Shown here one piece after another: positions 1 to 6,070 of a DNA stretch of 8,937 nucleotides. Position 1 is the first letter of the stretch; every line of letters begins with the position of its first letter. A program made the position numbers and the translations under genes. Below the pieces are notes generated by a model. It was not told the DNA's origin. It ran no database searches and saw nothing but the letters and a program-made list of their open reading frames with translations. The stretch covers positions 1 to 8,937 of the forward strand of contig JBAQUG010000546.1 in the NCBI GenBank assembly GCA_049297395.1. The letters run 5' to 3'. Source of the DNA: GWF2-50-93 sp049297395. Lineage in GTDB: Bacteria; Verrucomicrobiota; Lentisphaeria; Victivallales; GWF2-50-93.

Positions 1-16
1 ATCCAGTCATCCATTC
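1..16 (-). repeat. GGAT-type dispersed repeat, fragment at window edge
   Basis: Read on the - strand the first 14 bases are ATGGATGACTGGAT. This matches 13 of 14 bases of ATGGATGATTGGAT at 5981-5994, on the + strand in another intergenic gap. The repeat probably continues beyond the window edge. Two copies in one window, both between genes, suggest a family of short dispersed repeats with an 8-base GGATNNNT period. The function is unknown. Confidence 0.45.
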
Positions 17-188
17 TTTATCATCGGAATTTCCTTTCAATGATTTGCTATAAACCTATAAGGAAATATTTTACGATGTTCTAAATTGCTATTTCAAGAA
101 CATGCCTTACGGCATTAACTACGAACAAAAACAAATTAAATCTTGGAAACTGCTTGTAGTCAAGCCCGTGAGGGCTGTTCTAAATAAT

Positions 189-194
189 GGAAGA
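189..194 (+). promoter_or_regulatory. Ribosome binding site deciding the tmk start
   Basis: GGAAGA lies 4 bases before the ATG at 199 and 10 bases before the ATG at 205. The ATG at 187 has no purine-rich site in front of it and itself overlaps this motif. This favours 199 as the real start and makes the longer version (four extra residues, MEEI) unlikely. Confidence 0.5.
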
Positions 195-198
195 AATC

Positions 199-855
199 AT
201 GTCAATGAGACGCGGATTTTTCATAACATTTGAAGGCGCGGAATGCGCCGGCAAGTCCACACATATAAGAATGCTGGAGGACTACTTCCGTAAGAAGAAC
301 ATAAGATACGTCCTCACACGCGAACCTGGCGGCACCGAGATAGGCGAGGAAATAAGGAACATAGTCAAGCATCATGCCGGAAAGAGTCCCGTGTCCGACG
401 AAGCGGAACTGCTTCTCTTCGCAGCGAGCCGCGCCCAGCACATGCGCGAGGTCATACTTCCCGCGCTCAGCGGTGGAACCAACGTGATCTGCGACCGTTT
501 CACGGATTCTACCGTGGCATACCAGGGATATGCCCGTGGACTTGACTTGAAGTTCATCCAGACTCTCAATAGGTTCGCCACCATGGGGCGTTCGCCGGAT
601 CTGACCATCATACTTGACCTCACCCCGGAGGAAAGCCAGGAGAGGATCAGGCAGAGGAACGAGAAGGAGAAGATCCACGACAGGATCGAGAACGAGCATG
701 TCTCATTCCATATCAAGGTCCGCAATGCGTTCCTGAAGCTCGCGGAAGAGGAGCCTGACCGCGTGAAGCTCATCAGTTCGGCCAGGAACATTGAAATTGT
801 CCATAACGATATCGTCAAGGCGGTCGAAAATGCAGTTGCATCACTTCCAGAATGA
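199..855 (+). CDS. tmk: Thymidylate kinase (dTMP kinase)
   Basis: Phosphorylates dTMP to dTDP with ATP in the cytoplasm, a required step of dTTP synthesis. The 218-residue product matches the usual length of about 205-220. Visible motifs: P-loop GAECAGKST at residues 13-21, the TREPGGTEIG substrate-binding segment near 44-53, the DRF(T)DSTVAYQGYARGLD segment (DRY/DRF motif) in the middle, and a LID-type stretch with paired arginines and DRIE in the last third. In the P-loop, a cysteine (C16) stands where most family members have glycine (EGxEGAGKST); the essential GxxxxGKS/T pattern is kept. The start at 199 is preferred over 187 because of the GGAAGA site at 189. The 3' end overlaps holB by 26 bases, a common tmk-holB arrangement implying co-transcription and translational coupling. 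The family call is secure; only the start is open. Confidence 0.96.
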   Translation: MSMRRGFFITFEGAECAGKSTHIRMLEDYFRKKNIRYVLTREPGGTEIGEEIRNIVKHHAGKSPVSDEAELLLFAASRAQHMREVILPALSGGTNVICDRFTDSTVAYQGYARGLDLKFIQTLNRFATMGRSPDLTIILDLTPEESQERIRQRNEKEKIHDRIENEHVSFHIKVRNAFLKLAEEEPDRVKLISSARNIEIVHNDIVKAVENAVASLPE

Positions 856-1882
856 ATTCCCGTACCAGGTCAAGGCCCTTCTCTCGGCGAAAAAGGCGGA
901 CCGGCTTGCACATGCCTTCATAGTACAGAGCGATGACACAAGACTTGCCGCGGATTTCGCAACCGCGCTCATACAGGCGGTGACATGCCCGTCTCCACAG
1001 GCCAATGGCGACTCCTGCGGGGCCTGCCTGACATGCAGGCAGGTTGGAAACGGGAGCTATTCCGAACTTTACACTCTTGCACCTGTATCCAAATCGAGGC
1101 AGATTGTCATAGGAGAAGATGACTCCCAACCCGATACGATGCGGTGGTTCCAGTCCAAGTTCCACCTGAAAAGTTCCACAGCCGGCGGGATAAAGACAGG
1201 TATCATCCATGATGCGGACTGCATGAACCCGCAGGCCCAGAACTGTTTTCTGAAGACGCTTGAGGAACCTCCTCCATCTTCATTCCTGCTTCTCCTCACC
1301 TCTAATCCATTTTCCTTCCTGCCCACAATACGGTCAAGATGCCAGACAATCCTGCTCCTCAAAAATAAGACCGCATATGAGGACGAGAACATACTGAAGA
1401 TAATTCCAATCCTCAGGAAGCTGCTGCATTCGGAAGAGACGCTTTCAAACGCCGAGCAGTGCGCGTCCGCCATGATATCCATATCAGACGGCCTGAGGGA
1501 TACCGCAGAAGAAAAAATAACCGCCAAATGGAAAAAACTTGTCGAGGATTCGAAGAACCTTGAATCATCCGCCCAGAAACAGATACAGAAACGATTGGAC
1601 GCCGCTGTCGAGTCGGAATATGTGAGGATGAGGGATTCCCTGCTGAGCCTGATACATGCATGGTCGGCACAGGCCTGCATGATTTCGTCCGGCATTCCCG
1701 TGGATTCACTTGCAAATCCTGAAATGTTTTCAGGCACGGAACATGGCTTGTCCGGCTCAAGCTTCAAAAAGACATACAAGATGATGCGGAAATCGGAGGA
1801 TCTCCTCAAGATACTGCAATGGAATGTCAACTCGGATCTCGCATTGAGGGAATTCTGTCTGGACATTGTTTTCGGGAAATGA
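830..1882 (+). CDS. holB: DNA polymerase III subunit delta prime (clamp loader)
   Basis: Part of the clamp-loader complex that opens the sliding clamp and loads it on primed DNA. The product is 350 residues. The N-terminal AAA+ domain keeps a zinc-module pattern (C53, then C63, C66 and C69 in CGACLTC), the DAD..N..A.N.FLKTLEEPP helix region near 128-148, the sensor-like LLLLTSNP (153-160) and the SRC motif (S169-R170-C171) that supplies the arginine finger to the neighbouring subunit. The Walker A loop is absent: residues 31-41 read IVQSDDTRLAA where ATP-binding paralogues have GxxGxGKT. Loss of ATP binding with a kept SRC motif is typical of delta prime rather than gamma/tau (DnaX). The C-terminal half is weakly conserved and helical. 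ATG at 830 is preferred, with AAGGCGG at 817-823 as ribosome site; a TTG at 791 in the same frame would add 13 residues without homology to the usual start. It overlaps the end of tmk. Confidence 0.92.
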   Translation: MQLHHFQNEFPYQVKALLSAKKADRLAHAFIVQSDDTRLAADFATALIQAVTCPSPQANGDSCGACLTCRQVGNGSYSELYTLAPVSKSRQIVIGEDDSQPDTMRWFQSKFHLKSSTAGGIKTGIIHDADCMNPQAQNCFLKTLEEPPPSSFLLLLTSNPFSFLPTIRSRCQTILLLKNKTAYEDENILKIIPILRKLLHSEETLSNAEQCASAMISISDGLRDTAEEKITAKWKKLVEDSKNLESSAQKQIQKRLDAAVESEYVRMRDSLLSLIHAWSAQACMISSGIPVDSLANPEMFSGTEHGLSGSSFKKTYKMMRKSEDLLKILQWNVNSDLALREFCLDIVFGK

Positions 1883-2049
1883 TGATGTCCGATGATTTAT
1901 TTGACGCATGTCCTGCTTTCAGTTAAAAGGGACAACGAAACGGGTTGAACATGCACTGGCCAGTCCAAAAAATATGCTTTTTTATGAATATGAGGTAGGA
2001 AACTGAAGCATTCAGGTAATATATTGTACGAGATCACAACGGAGGAAAA
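1883..2049 (+). promoter_or_regulatory. Intergenic region with probable promoter of the GH5-like gene
   Basis: The 167 bases separate holB from the next gene, enough for an independent promoter. TAATAT at 2017-2022 is a fair -10 candidate, but the hexamer 17 bases upstream (GGTAGG region) is not a recognisable -35. Immediately before it is a 13-base dyad, CTGAA-GCA-TTCAG (2003-2015), placed where a regulator could act on that promoter. No strong terminator for holB is seen: TGTCCT...GGGACA near 1909-1935 is a weak stem without a T-run. Confidence 0.3.
2041..2045 (+). promoter_or_regulatory. Ribosome binding site of the GH5-like gene
   Basis: A consensus GGAGG sits 4 bases before the ATG at 2050, within the purine-rich string ggaggaaaa. 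It fixes the start, which is also the start of a signal peptide. Confidence 0.85.
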
Positions 2050-3237
2050 ATGAAAAAAACGATTGTCTTTGCTCTTATTCTGACTACAGCCTTTGCCTTC
2101 AACCTGAAATCATCCGCCCAACAGGAAGCGGCCTATCCCCAGAAGTTTCACATTGAAACCAACAATCTCGTCAATGAGGCTAAAAAGCCATTCGTGCTGA
2201 AAGGCGTTTCCATCAGGGATCCTGTCGCCATGAACGCCAGCAACGCCAGTTTCCAGAACGAATGCGTACCCTTTGACGACAAGCTCTTCAAGACCGCCAA
2301 GGAATGGGGCGCAAACGTGGTCAGGCTTCCAGTGCTTCCCTTGTCTTGGAGGCTCCAAGGCAAGATAAACGCCGTCAAATCACTTGACTCAGCCGTTGAA
2401 ATGGCTGCAAAGAACAAGATGTATGTTGTAATTGCCTATCAGGCTTCAGGATGGCCGAGCACTGACAACCCTTCCGACAAGTCAACCCGTACGACTACCG
2501 AAGAACTCTACAGCTTCTGGAACGAAGTCTCCAAGCATTTCAAAGGGAACAAGACAGTCGTCATGTACGAACTGTTCAGCGAACCAGTGACGAAGCAATT
2601 CATGAAGATAACCGACAAGGACTGGATTGAATGGACTGACGTAATGGCACAGCTGGTTGATACCGTGCAGCGCAACGATCCGGAGGCGATCTGCCTCGTC
2701 TCAGGGCTTGCATGGGCGCATGACATCTCCTTTGCATTGAGCTATCCTATAAACAAGAAGAATGTCGGATATTCAGTCCATCCATATCCCGTTGACTCAC
2801 AGCTTTCTACATTCAAGAATTTCAAGCTCATCAGCTCACTGGCGAAGAAACAGTTCGTATTCATAACCGAGCTAGGCTATGACATCGAGCTCTTCATAAC
2901 CATGGCCGACGTCCAGAAAAGGATCCTGGAGATCAACCCTGACTTGAAACAGCAGATGGATGATGTCAGGAGACAGAGCGGCAACAAGCTCTACTACAGC
3001 GACATGAACAGGAGGCTCCTTGAAAGCATCCTTGAAAATGAAAAATCAGCCTCATACCTTAAAGAAATATCTGAAAACTACCAGAAGGAATTCAAGAAGA
3101 GCATCGATGCGGGCAATATCAGCTGGTGCGCCTGGTGCCTTTCATGCTCCTGGCGTCCATGCCTCCTGAAAGACAAGGATTTCAATCCTTCCATCTCCGG
3201 AGAGTACTTCAAGAAAATCCTCCAGGAAAAGAAATAG
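2050..3237 (+). CDS. Exported GH5-like (cellulase family, clan GH-A) protein with altered active site
   Basis: A 395-residue protein with a signal peptide (lysines at 2-3, hydrophobic 5-17, likely cleavage after SSA at 21-23), so it should act in the periplasm or outside. The mature part follows the GH5 barrel: FVLKGVSIRDP (48-58) for strand 1, ANVVRLPV (88-95) with the conserved arginine R92, YELFSEP (173-179) with E178 at the acid/base position, GYSVHPYP (240-247) with H244 and Y246, FITELGYD (271-278) with E274 at the nucleophile position, and W359/W362 for the last strand. Both catalytic glutamates are present. Two of the eight usual core residues look changed: the Asn before the acid/base is S177, and the strand-3 His appears to be Q131 (VVIAYQASGW). 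A helical, charged stretch (about 280-350) separates strands 7 and 8 and seems longer than usual. Four cysteines cluster at 360, 363, 366 and 371. The substrate (beta-glucan, mannan or other) cannot be told. It may be a divergent GH5 enzyme or a binding protein with reduced activity. It is a single-gene unit with no PUL-type neighbours. Confidence 0.75.
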   Translation: MKKTIVFALILTTAFAFNLKSSAQQEAAYPQKFHIETNNLVNEAKKPFVLKGVSIRDPVAMNASNASFQNECVPFDDKLFKTAKEWGANVVRLPVLPLSWRLQGKINAVKSLDSAVEMAAKNKMYVVIAYQASGWPSTDNPSDKSTRTTTEELYSFWNEVSKHFKGNKTVVMYELFSEPVTKQFMKITDKDWIEWTDVMAQLVDTVQRNDPEAICLVSGLAWAHDISFALSYPINKKNVGYSVHPYPVDSQLSTFKNFKLISSLAKKQFVFITELGYDIELFITMADVQKRILEINPDLKQQMDDVRRQSGNKLYYSDMNRRLLESILENEKSASYLKEISENYQKEFKKSIDAGNISWCAWCLSCSWRPCLLKDKDFNPSISGEYFKKILQEKK

Positions 3238-3239
3238 CA

Positions 3240-3279
3240 ATAAATATTCACTGAAGGATGCCCTTCAGCGAATATTTAT
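3240..3279. terminator. Shared hairpin terminator between convergent genes
   Basis: The arms 3240-3257 and 3262-3279 are 18 bases each and pair at 17 positions (one A-C mismatch at 3250/3269), with an ATGC loop. The core CTGAAGG/CCTTCAG is flanked by AT-rich lower stems. It begins 3 bases after the stop of the + strand gene. The - strand ATPase stops at 3248-3250, so the hairpin contains that gene's last codons and stop. After the hairpin the - strand reads TGCTATTTCTTTTCC, a usable U-rich tail. The + strand tail is poor in T beyond the stem, so termination in that direction is less certain. Confidence 0.75.
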
Positions 3280-5812
3280 ACTTGAATGCCTTCATGACTT
3301 CAAACCAGACTATGCCAACTATCCCCGCGCATACGCAGACAGCGACATCGTCAAAGTGAAGCACATCGAACTTGAAAAGCTGCCTGAAGAAAGGAGTGTA
3401 AAGCACTACTCCGAGAAAGACGCATGTCCCAGTGATTACAAACCACAAAGCCTTGTTTGGTGTCGCAAGTGATGAGAGTATCGTCCTTGACCATGAGCGG
3501 TTTGTCAAGATAAGTCCGAGATTCGCGACAATAAGTGAAGTGAAAGCCATGGCCCGGGCATATGCCTCGCCCCTTCCCCGTGATATCGCATAGACCGCAA
3601 AGACGATTATCAGAACGCTCATCCCCTGCATGATACTTATGAAAAGCGTCCTTTTATTAAAGAGTTTCTCAAGTGGATTCCTGGGTTTCCGCTTCATGAC
3701 ATCCTTCTCTTCGGGTTCAGCCTCGAAGACAACCGAGCATGCAGGATCAATGATGAGCTCCATGAACACGATATGCATCGGCATAAGGATCAAAGGCCAC
3801 TTGAGAAGCACCGGTATGAGTGAAAGTCCTGCGATTGGAACGTGTACCGCAAAAATATAGGAAATGGCCTTTTTGATATTGTCGAAAATCCTCCTGCCAA
3901 GTTTGACAGCCTCGACTATCGAAGTGAAATCATCGTTCAGGAGGACCAGGGATGCGGATTCCCTGGCCACATCCGTGCCGCGCCCGCCCATGGCAATGCC
4001 GATGTGTGCGGATTTCAAGGCCGGCGCGTCATTCACGCCATCACCTGTCATCGCGACAATTTCCCCGTTGGCCTTGAATGCATTCACTATCCTGAGTTTC
4101 TGTTCGGGGACGACGCGGGCGAAGACGTTCACATCGCGGACCCTTTTCTGAAGCTCCTTTTCATCCATGGAATCCATTTCAGGCCCGGTGATTATGGAAC
4201 TGCCATGCTCAAGGCCAATCTGCTTTGCAATATTCCTTGCTGTCCCAGGATAGTCTCCTGTTATCATTACAACGCGGATTCCGGCGCCATGGCATTCCTC
4301 TATGGCCGCAGGCACTGACGGACGCACCGGATCGGAAAGACCAATCAGGCCTATGAATTCAAACTTGAATTCATGCTGGCCGCGCGGAAGCTCCTTCTCG
4401 CTGAAAATCGCCTTCGCTATCCCCAGGACACGCAGTCCTTCATCCGCCATGCGGGATATTGTTCCCAGGATTTCCTTTGTCTCGGCTTCCTCAAGATGGC
4501 ACAGATCCGCAATCGCCTCAGGTGCGCCTTTCGCCGCAACCACATATTCTGTTCCGTCCGGAGACTTCCAGACTCTTGACAATGCAAGCATCTCCCTGGA
4601 CAATGGATATTCATGCATCAGTTTCCAGTCCCTGTGGATATGTTCGGTATGTACGAGGAACTTCTCAGTCGTCTTCTTTATGGCCTTTTCCATGGGATCG
4701 AACGGATCGGTCTGGCTTGCCAGCATGCTGAACTCAATCAGTTCATGGAATTCCTCCGGCAGGCTCTGTTCAGCATCGTCGTTCTTGAAATCCAGGAATT
4801 TTCCGCCAGAGAAAAGCTTGACGAGAGTCATTTTATTCAAAGTCAGGGTTCCTGTCTTGTCGACACAGAGCACTGTTGCCGCCCCGAGGGTTTCAACTGC
4901 GGGTACGCGCCTGGTCAGAACCTGTTTGCGCGAAATCCTCCAGGCGCCAAGGGCGAGGAATATTGTAAGGACAACCGGAAATTCCTCCGGAAGTATCGCC
5001 ATTGCCAGGGTTATCCCTGCCAGGAAACCGTTCAGCCAGTCGGAATTCAGCAGCCCGTAGAAGACAATGACAATCGAGCAGAGGACGAATCCAATTATCG
5101 CAAGATTCCTTACAAGTTTTCCTGTCTCCCTCTGGAGAAACGTCTCCTCCTGTTCAACCGACTGGAGGGCCTTGCCTATCTTGCCGATCTCGGTATGCAT
5201 GCCAGTAGCCTTCACCTCGACTATGCCATACCCCTGGACTATCAAAGTGCTCGAGAAAACATAGGGTACATCGTCACCGCCAGGCTTGCAGGATGCTTTT
5301 TGATTTGAGGAAATAGTAGCCTTGCGTACAGAAACGGACTCGCCTGTGAGCAATGACTCGTCAGCGGAAAAGTTCAGGCATTCGAGAACCGCTGAATCGG
5401 CCGGGACACGGTCGCCTTCAGAAAGCACAAGCATGTCCCCCCGGACAACTTCCCTGCCGGGGATACGTCGTTCAATTCCGTCCCTTATCACCCTGGCTCG
5501 CGGGCTTGAAAGATCCCTTAATGCTTCGAGGGCCCTTTCGGTCTTGCGTTCCTGATAGAGCGTTATCCCCATGACAACAAAAACAAATCCCAGGAGCATC
5601 ATCGCCTCTTCCTTGTCACCCAGGCACAGATAAATAATGCCGCAAGCAACGAGAAGCAGGAACATCGGCTCCTTCACGACTCCGAAGGCTATCTGGAATA
5701 TGCTGCGTTTCCTGGAGGAAGGAAGCTCGTTGAAACCTTCCCCGGCAAGTCGACTTGCGGCCTCCAGTTCGGAAAGCCCCTTGATGTTTTTCGTATCCAT
5801 TGCCAGATTCAC
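3248..5812 (-). CDS. P-type cation-transporting ATPase (P2/calcium-pump-like)
   Basis: An 854-residue inner-membrane pump that uses ATP through a phospho-aspartate intermediate. Order of parts: N-terminal cation-ATPase segment (about 8-45), M1-M2 (50-85), actuator domain with LLTGES (154-159), M3-M4 (237-290) with LPEEFPVV (274-281), phosphorylation site CVDKTGTLT (D318), nucleotide domain with KGAPE (428-432), MTGDGVNDAP hinge (588-597), then M5-M10 (about 650-850). The whole catalytic machinery is intact. The family resembles SERCA/PMCA-type and bacterial calcium ATPases, but M4 reads PEEFP rather than PEGLP. By hand alignment, SERCA ion ligands N768, E771, N796 and T799 are replaced by H657, I660, E685 and I688, while E309 and D800 are kept (E276, D689). 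The ion is therefore uncertain (calcium, another divalent cation, or a monovalent one). The start is GTG at 5812, chosen for the GGGAGG site upstream; the ATG at 5800 lacks one. It appears to be a single-gene unit with its own promoter region. Confidence 0.9.
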   Translation of the reverse strand: MNLAMDTKNIKGLSELEAASRLAGEGFNELPSSRKRSIFQIAFGVVKEPMFLLLVACGIIYLCLGDKEEAMMLLGFVFVVMGITLYQERKTERALEALRDLSSPRARVIRDGIERRIPGREVVRGDMLVLSEGDRVPADSAVLECLNFSADESLLTGESVSVRKATISSNQKASCKPGGDDVPYVFSSTLIVQGYGIVEVKATGMHTEIGKIGKALQSVEQEETFLQRETGKLVRNLAIIGFVLCSIVIVFYGLLNSDWLNGFLAGITLAMAILPEEFPVVLTIFLALGAWRISRKQVLTRRVPAVETLGAATVLCVDKTGTLTLNKMTLVKLFSGGKFLDFKNDDAEQSLPEEFHELIEFSMLASQTDPFDPMEKAIKKTTEKFLVHTEHIHRDWKLMHEYPLSREMLALSRVWKSPDGTEYVVAAKGAPEAIADLCHLEEAETKEILGTISRMADEGLRVLGIAKAIFSEKELPRGQHEFKFEFIGLIGLSDPVRPSVPAAIEECHGAGIRVVMITGDYPGTARNIAKQIGLEHGSSIITGPEMDSMDEKELQKRVRDVNVFARVVPEQKLRIVNAFKANGEIVAMTGDGVNDAPALKSAHIGIAMGGRGTDVARESASLVLLNDDFTSIVEAVKLGRRIFDNIKKAISYIFAVHVPIAGLSLIPVLLKWPLILMPMHIVFMELIIDPACSVVFEAEPEEKDVMKRKPRNPLEKLFNKRTLFISIMQGMSVLIIVFAVYAISRGRGEAYARAMAFTSLIVANLGLILTNRSWSRTILSSLATPNKALWFVITGTCVFLGVVLYTPFFRQLFKFDVLHFDDVAVCVCAGIVGIVWFEVMKAFKYKYSLKGILQ

Positions 5813-5820
5813 AAGTCAAA

Positions 5821-5827
5821 TCCTCCC
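5821..5827 (-). promoter_or_regulatory. Ribosome binding site deciding the GTG start of the ATPase
   Basis: The - strand reads GGGAGGA here, followed by 8 bases and then GTG (5812-5810). The in-frame ATG at 5800 is 20 bases from this site and has nothing better nearby, so GTG is the likelier start and adds four residues (MNLA) to the protein. Confidence 0.7.
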
Positions 5828-5834
5828 ATGTAAT

Positions 5835-5869
5835 TGCAAAAGAATTCAGAATTCTGAATTCCTGCAAAA
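5835..5869. promoter_or_regulatory. Perfect 20-bp palindrome with flanking direct repeats in ATPase leader
   Basis: Positions 5842-5861 read GAATTC-A-GAATTC-T-GAATTC, perfectly self-complementary. On either side lies the 7-base direct repeat TGCAAAA (5835-5841 touching the palindrome, 5863-5869 one base away). The block ends 7 bases upstream of the ATPase ribosome site (5821-5827). As DNA it could be an operator for a dimeric or tetrameric regulator; as RNA it could fold into an AU-rich hairpin in the leader. The role is inferred from position and symmetry only. Confidence 0.5.
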
Positions 5870-5980
5870 CAGCTTATCTAAAATTATTTCGGCTAACTTA
5901 GTATTTTCAGGAAAGCGATACAAAGGAAGATTCTAAATTATCTCTGATTTTGAATTAGGAACGCCTATCTGAATATTGCA

Positions 5981-6020
5981 ATGGATGATTGGATTAATGG
6001 ATTGCTGGATGGATGGCTAC
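5981..6020 (+). repeat. GGAT-rich short-period repeat
   Basis: GGAT occurs at 5983, 5991, 5999 and 6007 (exact 8-base period) and again at 6011. The units are GGATGATT, GGATTAAT, GGATTGCT and GGATGGAT. The first 14 bases match the opposite-strand fragment at the left window edge at 13 of 14 positions. It lies between genes, downstream of the queA operon. It looks like a degenerate tandem array of a dispersed repeat family. Confidence 0.55.
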
Positions 6021-6025
6021 GGATC

Positions 6026-6052
6026 AAAAAAAGACTTTTTCAACCCAGAGTC
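6026..6052 (-). terminator. Possible weak terminator of the rhomboid-glgA-queA operon
   Basis: On the - strand, 18 bases after the queA stop, a short stem GACT (6052-6049) / AGTC (6036-6033) is followed at once by seven T (6032-6026). The T-run is good, but the stem has only four sure base pairs and a long loop, so this is a weak candidate. No better hairpin was seen before the GGAT repeat. Confidence 0.25.
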
Positions 6053-6070
6053 ATCCCACAGGAGGAACAC

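Larger units (their letters stand above)
1..198. other. Non-coding leader upstream of tmk
   Basis: No plausible gene is visible here. The stretch is AT-rich in its middle part, as expected of a promoter region. It begins with a GGAT-type repeat fragment (annotated separately). Two small perfect hairpins are visible: ATGCC-TTAC-GGCAT at 102-115 and AGCCC-GTGA-GGGCT at 163-176. The second has a GNRA-type tetraloop and ends 22 bases before the preferred tmk start, so it would lie in the tmk leader transcript. TATAAG at 57-62 resembles a -10 box, but its partner 16 bases upstream (TTTCAA) is a poor -35, so no promoter is called. Confidence 0.5.
5813..6070. other. Intergenic region between queA end and ATPase start
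   Basis: 258 bases without a convincing gene. From left to right it holds the ATPase ribosome site, a perfect 20-bp palindrome flanked by direct repeats, an AT-rich stretch (5870-5960) that probably contains the ATPase promoter (no clear -35/-10 pair recognised on the - strand), a GGAT-rich repeat, and a T-run on the - strand that may end the queA operon. A 63-codon frame starting at 5981 is repeat sequence running antisense into queA and is not called. Confidence 0.5.

Noticed and set aside
187..198. Longer tmk start adding MEEI
   Set aside because: No ribosome site before 187, while GGAAGA at 189 is well placed for the ATG at 199.
791..829. TTG start for holB
   Set aside because: The ATG at 830 has a good AAGGCGG site and begins the conserved part; the extra residues are tmk coding sequence in another frame.
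1069..1866. Long open frame antisense to holB (265 codons)
   Set aside because: Low-complexity, serine-rich translation with no family motif; a shadow of holB.
1909..1935. Terminator after holB
   Set aside because: Only a six-pair stem with mismatches and no T-run behind it.
4302..5060. Long open frames antisense to the ATPase (up to 252 codons)
   Set aside because: The opposite strand encodes an intact P-type ATPase with all motifs; these translations show no recognisable domain.
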